DNA from: Skeletonema tropicum
Lineage: Eukaryota; Bacillariophyta; Thalassiosirophyceae; Thalassiosirales; Thalassiosiraceae
NCBI GenBank assembly: GCA_037178625.1
Contig: CM074129.1
Location: 2,914,001 to 2,978,000, forward strand
DNA: 64,000 nucleotides
Direction of reading: 5' to 3'
The notes under the pieces were generated by a model. The model saw only the letters and a list, made by a program, of their open reading frames with translations, was not told the origin of the DNA and did no database searches. This document shows, one piece after another, positions 30,109 to 40,700 of the stretch; positions within the stretch are counted from its first letter, which is position 1, and each line of letters starts with the position of its first letter. The position numbers and the translations under genes are program-made.

Positions 30109-31848
30109 TCAACCATCAACATTCATATCCTCACCACTGTTGGTATCGGTGGTAACCACTTCGTGGCACTCATATTGATGGATACGCCATGCCATAGCAA
30201 GCCGCATTTTCCCACAACCAGGATGATTGCAAATTTTGATCATAGTATCATTTTCTGTCACTTTTATGGCTGCATCATCATCGCTGCCGTCACTGTTAAC
30301 TACCGCAACATCATCCGCAACAACTTCATCCGTGAGTACTAGTTCTTGGTGGAGAGCCTCTTCGTCATTGATGCTAGTCGCCAAAGGACCAAGCACGACA
30401 TTACTATCAACCAATGCGACATCAGTAACCTCTTCGCAGCGCCGAGAATTCTGGACTCCACTGTTCGTTTTCTTCTTCCGTTTTGACTTGGTCTCCTTCT
30501 TCACATGATCTTTTGCACAATGTAAAAATGGTGAAGTTTGAAATAGATACTCACTCAACACTTTCTTCTGGAGTTCATTGCCACGGGTAGCTCCAAACTG
30601 GCGCAATAACTTATTCCAGATCGCATGACAGGTCTCTATGTTTTGTTCATCTATACCACCAAGAGTGCCCCACATTTGCAGCTGCTTCAAAAGATGGAGA
30701 CCAAACAGAAGATGCGCCTTCATCGATCTTGTCAACTTCCTTTTCCACCCAGAAATCGGAACATCAGTTACGACAAGTTTATATATCAGATCTCGCAATG
30801 TCACAGTATCCTGTTGAAAGTGACTAATTGCCTCGTCCGATTGAATCTCGACTGACTTCATCACTCTCATGATTTTGAACCACACTTCCGAGATGGATTT
30901 CAGTCTATCCGTAAATGCATGTAATTCGCGCTTCAATTCATCGTCTACACCAATGATGGGCTCCAATTCTTTGGACTTACGAACCTTTGCAACTGTGAAT
31001 TGACGATAGGTTGGAAACGAAGAAAGTTTTGCTAGCGATACTTTACTGTCGTTGTTGCTGTATTTAAATATCCAAAGCATCAGCATTCCGGCAACTCTCA
31101 TGTCATCCTCATTAGGCGGATTATCATTGCTTTTGTAGGATGATGATAATTGTGTTCTTATCACTTCCATTGCGTCTTTTGTGAAATGACCTCCCTCGTC
31201 AAATATTATTGGAGGCGGCGGAGGTAGTTGCCAAGAATCTTCCATCACTGCATCGTTTTGTTTTGTTTGTACTCGTCTGCGTTTTGATGGTGGTTGAGTC
31301 GAATTATTTTTGTTGTTGATGTCTGCATCAGCACACACTTCGGGCTCGTCTACGTCGAATAATGCAAGGAAATCTCGACGAACAATTTCTTTCCGTTCCT
31401 CTCTATGATCTTCATTGCCAATATGCCAAGGCTGTTCACACTTTCGGTTGCCATTACGCTCATGATTTGTTTTGTTTCTTACTACATCCGGCACCACAAT
31501 AGCGTTGCCAACACATCTCATGCATCCAACACAAATCACTCTCTTATGAGCCTCATTGCTGGGATCGAGACCAAACATCAAACATGTGACTTTGCCTTGG
31601 CGGTCAGTAAAATATGACTTAGGAGGTGTCAGTCGTTCAGATGACTGGCAACCCCTCTTCGACCTGCGTCGATGTGCACCTGTGCCTTTCGTTGAGGACG
31701 TCGTTTGCTCATTTGTGGTAGTTGCCGGGGTTACAATTTGCGTCCTAGACCGAAGCTTAGGTGTTGATGAAACGTTCCCTGAGTCTCGTATGCTTTCGCC
31801 GCCGTTGTTGCGGCTAGGCGAAGGGCCGGTAGTGCGGCATGACGACAT
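30109..31848 (-). CDS. Hypothetical protein with two Cys/His zinc-binding-like motifs
   Basis: 579 aa from the ATG at 31848. The frame is open to an ATG at 31953, which would add a hydrophobic stretch; I prefer the inner start because the rest looks nuclear and polar. Near residue 105 there is CVGCMRC, followed by CEQPWH about 30 residues on. At the C-terminus there is CNHPGCGKMRLAMAWRIHQYEC with a following H. Both clusters look like zinc knuckles. Between them are a basic nuclear-localisation-like PSKRRR and a long helical middle. I do not recognise the family. It is probably a lineage-specific DNA- or RNA-binding protein; a transposon-derived origin cannot be excluded. Confidence 0.6.
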   Translation of the reverse strand: MSSCRTTGPSPSRNNGGESIRDSGNVSSTPKLRSRTQIVTPATTTNEQTTSSTKGTGAHRRRSKRGCQSSERLTPPKSYFTDRQGKVTCLMFGLDPSNEAHKRVICVGCMRCVGNAIVVPDVVRNKTNHERNGNRKCEQPWHIGNEDHREERKEIVRRDFLALFDVDEPEVCADADINNKNNSTQPPSKRRRVQTKQNDAVMEDSWQLPPPPPIIFDEGGHFTKDAMEVIRTQLSSSYKSNDNPPNEDDMRVAGMLMLWIFKYSNNDSKVSLAKLSSFPTYRQFTVAKVRKSKELEPIIGVDDELKRELHAFTDRLKSISEVWFKIMRVMKSVEIQSDEAISHFQQDTVTLRDLIYKLVVTDVPISGWKRKLTRSMKAHLLFGLHLLKQLQMWGTLGGIDEQNIETCHAIWNKLLRQFGATRGNELQKKVLSEYLFQTSPFLHCAKDHVKKETKSKRKKKTNSGVQNSRRCEEVTDVALVDSNVVLGPLATSINDEEALHQELVLTDEVVADDVAVVNSDGSDDDAAIKVTENDTMIKICNHPGCGKMRLAMAWRIHQYECHEVVTTDTNSGEDMNVDG

Positions 31849-32880
31849 GGTTACTATGTGCAATGACAGATAAATGCTGAAGGAAAATGAAATTAGAAAT
31901 GGCGGGAACAAAAAAAACCTTTTTTGCCACAAAGCAGACCTGATTCCACACACAAAGACCTTAAAGTTGTGAATCTATACAAATCTATAGTCCATTTAAC
32001 TACATTAATTATTCGTCACACAAAGTCCTGAGAGGAAAACCCCCAGCATATTCTAACTCGCAAAAGCATGGGGATCACGAAAATGTTCGGGGTTTTCCTC
32101 TCAGGGGTGTATTTTGAAAAATATACGCAATGTATTTCTACGGATTCCTACGTGGACAGTTTGAGTACCGAAAATGTCATCCACACGTGAGTTGGCCGGG
32201 CCGTGGAAAGCCAACTCGATTTCTGCATGATCGTACGTCGTACGCTCACAAGCACACCAAAATGAAAAGATGCCATGACAATGGCACCCCTAGTAAGGCC
32301 ATCTATCTCAGTCCATGAATATATTTCATAAGGTATCGATGGCCTATCGCTTAGAAGACATATATGGCGACTTATTTGCAGCAGGGTGGCGCTTCGGCTG
32401 CTTTAGGGGCAGTGATAATATAATTGCAATCCACTCCATCGAGATTTGAAATTAAAACAACCACCTTCCCTGCAACCATAGAAGAAGATAAACAATAATA
32501 TGCACTAAGACGGCGGATCGAGCGGATGTAAAGAACGGAACTCATCAATATTATTATATAGAAGAAGTGGCGGCTATTATTGTCCATAATATTACAATAG
32601 GGTGGATAAAAATAGCAACATCATAGGCAGAAATGAGATTTATGTAGCATGTATTAGTCATTTATTTATGCGGTGTAGACAGTAGTAATAATAAAACCCT
32701 GCGGCTGAATCGTTGTATATGGTGTTGCCTGCGATACAATTCACTGGATACTACTATTGGTAGGGTTTGGTCAACGTGGTGGCTATGAGAGTAGCGGCTG
32801 TCATCGTCGATACGGCTGTCGGAGGGGAAAAAAACGTGCAGTTGCTCCTGGTTGCTCGGAAAACAGGGTTGTGTCCCACG
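31849..32880. other. Gene-poor spacer between the zinc-motif gene and the repeats
   Basis: It holds the presumed promoter of the minus-strand gene, the 17-bp hairpin at 32027-32105 and a smaller GAGTTGGC/GCCAACTC hairpin near 32190-32218. Short open frames are unsupported. Confidence 0.45.
32027..32105. repeat. Perfect 17-bp inverted repeat with 45-nt loop
   Basis: CCTGAGAGGAAAACCCC at 32027-32043 is exactly complementary to GGGGTTTTCCTCTCAGG at 32089-32105. Possible uses are a short transposon relic or a transcript hairpin; no terminator-like T-run follows. Confidence 0.85.
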
Positions 32881-32890
32881 GAAATACCCC

Positions 32891-33005
32891 TGGGTAGGTA
32901 GGTGTGGGTAGTACCCAAAGTGCTCACCCCAATGGGTAGGTGGGTGTGGGTATCTACACATACCCACCCAATTTTGCTGGGTTTTGGGTAGGTGTGGGTA
33001 GGTAC
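32891..33005. repeat. G-rich GGGTAGGTG(T) repeat cluster 1
   Basis: Degenerate GGGTAGGT / GGGTGTGGG copies, mostly on the plus strand, with some complementary ACCCA stretches that allow hairpins. Confidence 0.75.
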
Positions 33006-33330
33006 CTGTTCTTCTTCCTTGTAGTACCGCCAATTTCAGCTCTACGTGCATCAAACGCCTTCCTTGAGTGTGTATATATTTAGTACATGCACCTGGTTTG
33101 ATGATCATCATCGAGCCCTCAGCGTTTCGAAAAGGCTTTTTCTCTGTAGGCTGTAAATCTGGTCTGAGGAGGAGAACGTAATATCTAATATCACATTCAT
33201 TTTGTATGCAATTCGAGTGAAACTACATCGAATTTACTTGCAATACACATATTCACTACTCCTGCCAACTCCTCCAGCACCTTTTGCCTCTTTTTGCTCC
33301 CTTTTCAACGTACCCATCCATTGTCCAAAC

Positions 33331-33460
33331 AGCACCCACTCGGGTAGGTGGGTATGGGTATCTACCCATTCCGAAATCCCGCCGGGTGGTTACTTGATGG
33401 GTATACCCACACCCGAGCGATACCTACCCATTTTTCGGGTACTTCGGGCTGGGTATACTC
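33331..33460. repeat. G-rich GGGTAGGTG repeat cluster 2
   Basis: It starts with a near-identical copy of the 32934 segment (GGGTAGGTGGGTATGGGTAT) about 408 bp downstream, followed by complementary CTACCCA and TACCCACACCC stretches. Confidence 0.75.
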
Positions 33461-34748
33461 CTCTGCTACGAACGAAAAGATGAGTGTCTCATATGAATAC
33501 ATAAGTACTAACTTTTGTTCTTCGCGAGCTTCGATCGAGCTCAAGTACACACCTACTTTACAAAAGTATGTACTCGTGTACTCAAAGAATGCAGACACCA
33601 AGAAAAATCTGATAAGCGAAAGAGTACAAGTGATGGAGATGATAACAAATAACGTGACAAGTGAGAATGTTCCAAGAAGACAAGTCGATGCCAAAATGTG
33701 AAGCTCGAGCGAAGATGCCGACTAAAGCTTAAGCTTGAGCCTGCCCTCGCCTCATCAGGTCAGCTGTAGCATAGCTTCTACATGCGCAACCTATCAGGAC
33801 AATTTAATTGCGATTCTATACTATGGTTATTACAAAGTATGAAAAGCCAATAGAAGAGGCTCATTGAGTTACTCCATTTGATCAGAAGTGGGGGTTAAAT
33901 ATTATGAACCCCACCCAAATATGGACCTCATCAGAACACAAGGAGGCTTGGCATAGCTTCTAACCGCGCAATACGTCTAGAGGGCAAAAGCTATCTTCGC
34001 AAGTGAGGGGCATCGGCGGTAGACCTCCCACTCCCACAGCATAAATCGATCGAATTCATTGAAAGCATTTCGAGCATCCACAAGAGCAATCCATTGCCAC
34101 TCCCTGGGAGGTAGTGTCTAGTAGTGTGAGATCTCCGAGCCAGGGGGGATGGGATACTCAGGAAAGGTAAAAGAGTTGGGTCAGGGCTGCTCCGCAGCGG
34201 CTCCCGAGCTTCAATTTGGCTGGAACCTTCGTCACACTAACACCTCACCACCTTTGAACATTATTGCAGTTGCAGGTGCAGGCATCCCGCGCTCGCTGCT
34301 CGCTTTTTGCACAGATCAAGGATTGTTCCTCATCCTGAGAAGCAGTCACAACCAGATGTCACCACAGCCCAAGGGGTTGACAGCCAGCTCTACATCGTTA
34401 TATCCACTTCAAGCAATCGAACATGGTTGAAGGCACGGATAGCAAGAGATCTTGCAAGCTCTAGAGAGAGAGGGCCGAACTTCCTCGCCAACCCCACAAT
34501 AGCAGCACCTCAGCAACACGTAATGAGAGGTGAGGATGATACTTATCTAATTCAGAAAAAAACAAAAAGGAACAATAATTGATATTTCTTCCTGACGTAG
34601 CGTAATTTACCCGCGTCTCAGGCACGAAGACTGGGATCAAATCAACTAAAAGCCTTTGACCTGTGTGCGGTCATTCCTGCAGTTGCCTACATATCCTGTG
34701 TAGTTAGCAAAAGATTGTGAACACCTCTATAATTGTAGATTTTTGCAA
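33461..34748. other. Left flank of the satellite with decayed monomer pieces
   Basis: Two patches (about 33755-33795 and 33930-33975) resemble the TATGAGGTTGTAGCATCGCTTCTACGG part of the satellite monomer, e.g. GTAGCATAGCTTCTACATGC. Two overlapping plus-strand open frames at about 34149-34582 show no family similarity and are not called. Confidence 0.5.
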
Positions 34749-37700
34749 CGCCGACTAGAATAACCCACTAGAAGCGGCTCATGCCGATTGTGACTGCGAT
34801 AGATACGATTTGGTAGAATGTGGTGCTGCTTGCCAGCCCACACTGGACCTATCACATCAGCTACGAGGTTGTGGCATCGCTTCTACGGACGCCAAACGTC
34901 TGAGCGGAACAAATGAGCTTGTCTAGTATCACCGCCGACTAGAATGGGCCACTAGACGCGGCTCATGCCCATACTGACTGCGATAGATACGATTTGGTAG
35001 AATGTGGTGCTGCCGGCCAGCCCACACTGGACCTCTCACATAAGCTATGAGGTTTTAGCATCGCTTCTACGGACTCTAGTCAGTCTGAGCAGAGCAAATG
35101 AGCTTGTCTAGTATCACCGCCGACTAGAATAGGCCTACTAGAAGCGGCTAACGCAGATACTGACTGCGATAGATACGAATTGGTAGAATGGGGTGCTGCT
35201 TTCCAGCCCACACTGGACCTCTCACATAGGCTACGAGGCTGTAGCATCGCTTCTACGGACTCTAGTCGTCTGAGCGGAACAAATGAGCTTGTCTAGTATC
35301 ACCGCCGACTAGAATGGGCCACTAGAAGCGGCTCATGCCCATACTGACGGCGATAGATACGATTTGGTAGAATGGGGTGCTGCCTTCCAGCCCACACTGG
35401 ACATGAGCTACGAGGTTGTAGCATCGCTTCTACGGACGCTAGTCGTCTGAGCGGAACAAATGAGCTTGTCTAGTATCACCGCCGACTAGAATGGGCCACT
35501 CTAGAAGCGGCTCACGCAGATACTGACTGCGATAGATACGATTTGGTAGAATGTGGTGCTGCCGGCCAGCCCACACTGGACCTCTCACATAAGCTATGAG
35601 GTTGTATCATCGCTTCTACGAACGCCAAACGTCTGAGCGGAACAAATGAGCTTGTCTAGTATCACCGCCGACTAGAATGGGCCACTAGACGCGGCTCATG
35701 CCCATACTGACTGCGATAGATTTGATTTGGTAGAATGGGGTGCTGCTTTCAAGCCCACACTGGACTTCTCACATTAGCTTCGAGTCTGTAGCATCGCTTC
35801 TACGGACGCCAAACGTCTGAGCGGAACAAATGAGCTTGTCTAGTATCACCGCCGACTAGAATGGGCCACTCTAGAAGCGGCTCACGCAGATACTGACGGC
35901 GATAGATACGATTTGGTAGAATGTGGTGCTGCCGGCCAGCCCACACTGGACCTTTCACATCAGCTATGAGGTTGTGGCATCGCTTCTACGGACGCTAGTC
36001 GTCTGAGCGGAACAAATGAGCTTGTCTAGTATCACCGCCGACTAGAATGGGCCACTAGAAGCGGCTCATGCCCATACTGACTGCGATAGATACGATTTGG
36101 TACAATGGGGTGCTGCCGGCCAGCCCACACTGGACACGAGCTACGAGGTTGTAGCATCGCTTCTACGGACGCTAGTCGTCTGAGCGGAACAAATGAGCTT
36201 GTCTAGTATCACCGCCGACTAGAATGGGACACCAGCAGCTGCTCATGCCGATTGTGACGGCGATAGATACGATTTGGTAGAATGTGGTGCTGCTGGCCAG
36301 CCCACACTGGACCTCTCACATCAGCTATGAGGGTGTAGTATCGCTTCTACGGACGCTAGTCGTCTGAGCGGAACAAATGAGCTTGTCTAGTATCACCGCC
36401 GACTAGAATGGGCCACTAGAAGCGGCTCACGCAGATACTGACTGCGATAGATACGATTTGGTAGAATGTGGTGCTGCCGGCCAGCCCACACTGGACCTCT
36501 CACATTAGCTTCGAGTCTGTAGCATCGCTTCTACGGACGCTAGTCGTCTGAGCGGAACAAATGAGCTTGTCTAGTATCAACGCCGACTAGAATGGGCCAC
36601 TCTAGAAGCGGCTCACGCAGATACTGACGGCGATAGATACGATTTGGTAGAATGTGGTGCTGCCGGCCAGCCCACACTGGACCTTTCACATCAGCTATGA
36701 GGTTGTGGCATTGTTTCTACGGACGCTAAGTCGTCTGAGCGGAACAAATGAGCTTGTCTAGTATCACCTCCGACTAGAATGGGCCACTAGACGCGGCTAA
36801 CGCAGATACTGACTGCGATAGATTACGATTTGGTAGAATGTGGTGCTGCCGGCCAGCCCACACTGGACCTCTCACATCAGTTATGAGGTTTTAAGCATCG
36901 CTTCTACGGACTCTAGTCGTCTGAGCGGAGCAAATGAGTTTGTCTCGTATCACCGCCGACTAGAATGGGCCACTAGAAGCGGCTCACGCAGATATTGACT
37001 GCGATAGATACGAGTTGGTAGAATGGGGTGCTGCTTTCCAGCCCACACTGGACCTCTCCCATAGGCTACTATGTTGTAGCATCGCTTCTACGGACGCTAG
37101 TCGTCTGAGCGGAACAAATGAGCTTGTCTAGTATCACCGCCGACTAGAATGGGCCACTCTAGAAGCGGCTCACGCAGATACTGACTGCGATAGATACGAT
37201 TTGGTAGAATGGGGTGCTGCTTTCCAGCCCACACTGGACATGAGCTACTATGTTGTAGCATCGCTTCTACGGACGCTAACGTCTGAGCAGAGCAAATGAG
37301 CTTGTCTAGTATCACCGCCGACTAGAATGGGACACTCTAGCAGCTGCTCACGCAGATACTGACTGCGATAGATACGATTTGGTAGAATGTGGTGCTGCCG
37401 GCCAGCCCACACTGGACCTCTCACATTAGCTTCGAGTCTGTAGCATCGCTTCTACGGACGCTAGTCGTCTGAGCGGAACAAATGAGCTTGTCTAGTATCA
37501 ACGCCGACTAGAATGGGCCACTCTAGAAGCGGCTCACGCAGATACTGACGGCGATAGATACGATTTGGTAGAATGTGGTGCTGCCGGCCAGCCCACACTG
37601 GACCTTTCACATCAGCTATGAGGTTGTGGCATTGTTTCTACGGACGCTAGTCGTCTGAGCGGAACAAATGAGCTTGTCTAGTATCACCTCCGACTAGAAT

Positions 37701-40700
37701 GGGCCACTAGACGCGGCTAACGCAGATACTGACTGCGATAGATACGATTTGGTAGAATGTGGTGCTGCCGGCCAGCCCACACTGGACCTCTCACATCAGT
37801 TATGAGGTTTTAGCATCGCTTCTACGGACTCTAGTCGTCTGAGCGGAGCAAATGAGTTTGTCTCGTATCACCGCCGACTAGAATGGGACACCAGCAGCTG
37901 CTCATGCCCATACTGACTGCGATAGATACGATTTGGTAGAATGTGGTGCTGCCGGCCAGCCCACACTGGACCTCTCACATCAGCTATGAGGTTGTAGCAT
38001 CGCTTCTACGGACGCTAGTCGTCTGAGCGGAACAAATGAGCTTGTCTAGTATCACCGCCGACTAGAATGGGCCACTAGAAGCGGCTCATGCCCATACTGA
38101 CGGCGATAGATACGATTTGGTAGAACTGGGGTGCTGCTTTCCAGCCCACACTGGACATGAGCTACGAGGTTGTAGCATCGCTTCTACGGACGCTAGTCGT
38201 CTGAGCGGAACAAATGAGCTTGTCTAGTATCACCGCCGACTAGAATGGGCCACTCTAGAAGCGGCTCACGCAGATACTGACTGCGATAGATTTGATTTGG
38301 TAGAATGTGGTGCTGCCGGCCAGCCCACACTGGACCTCTCACATAAGCTATGATGTTGTATCATCGCTTCTACGAACGCCAAACGTCTGAGCGGAACAAA
38401 TGAGCTTGTCTAGTATCACCGCCGACTAGAATGGGCCACTAGAAGCGGCTCATGCCCATACTGACTGCGATAGATTTGATTTGGTAGAATGGGGTGCTGC
38501 TTTCAAGCCCACACTGGACCTCTCACATTAGCTTCGAGTCTGTAGCATCGCTTCTACGGACGCTAGTCGTCTGAGCGGAACAAATGAGCTTGTCTAGTAT
38601 CACCGCCGACTAGAATAGGCCACTCTAGAAGCGGCTCATGCCCATACTGACTGCGATAGATACGATTTGGTAGAATGTGGTGCTGCCGGCCAGCCCACAC
38701 TGGACCTTTCACATCAGCTATGAGGTTGTGGCATCGCTTCTACGGACGCTAGTCGTCTGAGCGGAACAAATGAGCTTGTCTAGTATCACCGCCGACTAGA
38801 ATGGGCCACTAGAAGCGGCTCATGCCCATACTGACTGCGATAGATACGATTTGGTACAATGGGGTGCTGCCGGCCAGCCCACACTGGACACGAGCTACGA
38901 GGTTGTAGCATCGCTTCTACGGACGCCAAACGTCTGAGCGGAACAAATGAGCTTGTCTAGTATCACCGCCGACTAGAATGGGACACCAGCAGCTGCTCAT
39001 GCCGATTGTGACGGCGATAGATACGATTTGGTAGAATGTGGTGCTGCTGGCAAGCCCACACTGGACCTCTCACATCAGCTATGAGGGTGTAGTATCGCTT
39101 CTACGGACGCTAGTCGTCTGAGCGGAACAAATGAGCTTGTCTAGTATCACCGCCGACTAGAATGGGCCACTAGAAGCGGCTCACGCAGATACTGACTGCG
39201 ATAGATACGATTTGGTAGAATGTGGTGCTGCCGGCAAGCCCACACTGGACCTCTCACATTAGCTTCGAGTCTGTAGCATCGCTTCTACGGACGCTAGTCG
39301 TCTGAGCGGAACAAATGAGCTTGTCTAGTATCACCGCCGACTAGAATGGGCCACTCTAGAAGCGGCTCACGCAGATACTGACGGCGATAGATACGATTTG
39401 GTAGAATGTGGTGCTGCCGGCCAGCCCACACTGGACCTCTCACATAAGCTATGAGGTTGTGGCATTGTTTCTACGGACGCTAGTCGTCTGAGCGGAACAA
39501 ATGAGCTTGTCTAGTATCGCCTCCGACTAGAATGGGCCACTAGACGCGGCTAACGCAGATACTGACTGCGATAGATACGATTTGGTAGAATGTGGTGCTG
39601 CCGGCCAGCCCACACTGGACCTCTCACATCAGTTATGAGGTTTTAGCATCGCTTCTACGGACGCTAGTCGTCTGAGCGGAGCAAATGAGTTTGTCTAGTA
39701 TCACCGCCGACTAGAATGGGCCACTAGAAGCGGCTCACGCAGATATTGACTGCGATAGATACGATTTGGTAGAATGTGGTGCTGCTTTCCAGCCCACACT
39801 GGACATGAGCTACTATGTTGTAGCATCGCTTCTACGGACGCTAGTCGTCTGAGCGGAACAAATGAGCTTGTCTAGTATCACCGCCGACTAGAATGGGCCA
39901 CTCTAGAAGCGGCTCACGCAGATACTGACTGCGATAGATACGATTTGGTAGAATGTGGTGCTGCCGGCCAGCCCACACTGGACCTCTCACATCAGCTATG
40001 AGGTTGTGGCATTGTTTCTACGGACTCCTAGTCGTCTGAGCGGAGCAAATGAGTTTGTCTCGTATCACCGCCGACTAGAATGGGCCACTAGAAGCGGCTC
40101 ACGCAGATATTGACTGCGATAGATACGAGTTGGTAGAATGGGGTGCTGCTTTCCAGCCCACACTGGACCTCTCACATAGGCTACGAGGCTGTAGCATCGC
40201 TTCTACGGACTCTAGTCGTCTGAGCAGTACAAATGAGCTTGTCTAGTATCACCGCCGACTAGAATGGGCCACTCTAGAAGCGGCTCACGCAGATACTGAC
40301 TGCGATAGATACGATTTGGTAGAATGGGGTGCTGCTTTTCAGCCCACACTGGACATGAGCTACTATGTTGTAGCATCGCTTCTACGGACGCTAGTCGTCT
40401 GAGCAGAGCAAATGAGCTTGTCTAGTATCACCGCCGACTAGAATGGGACACCAGCAGCTGCTCATGCCCATACTGACTGCGATAGATACGATTTGGTAGA
40501 ATGTGGTGCTGCCGGCCAGCCCACACTGGACCTCTCACATCAGCTATGAGGTTGTAGCATCGCTTCTACGGACGCTAGTCGTCTGAGCGGAGCAAATGAG
40601 CTTGTCTAGTATCACCGCCGACTAGAATGGGCCACTAGAAGCGGCTCATGCCCATACTGACGGCGATAGATACGATTTGGTAGAATGGGGTGCTGCTTTC

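Noticed and set aside
34149..34582. Two overlapping plus-strand open frames left of the satellite
   Set aside because: Low-complexity products without recognisable domains; a decayed element is possible but cannot be supported.
37097..37315. Open frame inside the satellite
   Set aside because: It is one of several in-frame accidents in repeated monomers (a similar one is at 43141-43329); other monomers break the frame, and no family similarity is seen.
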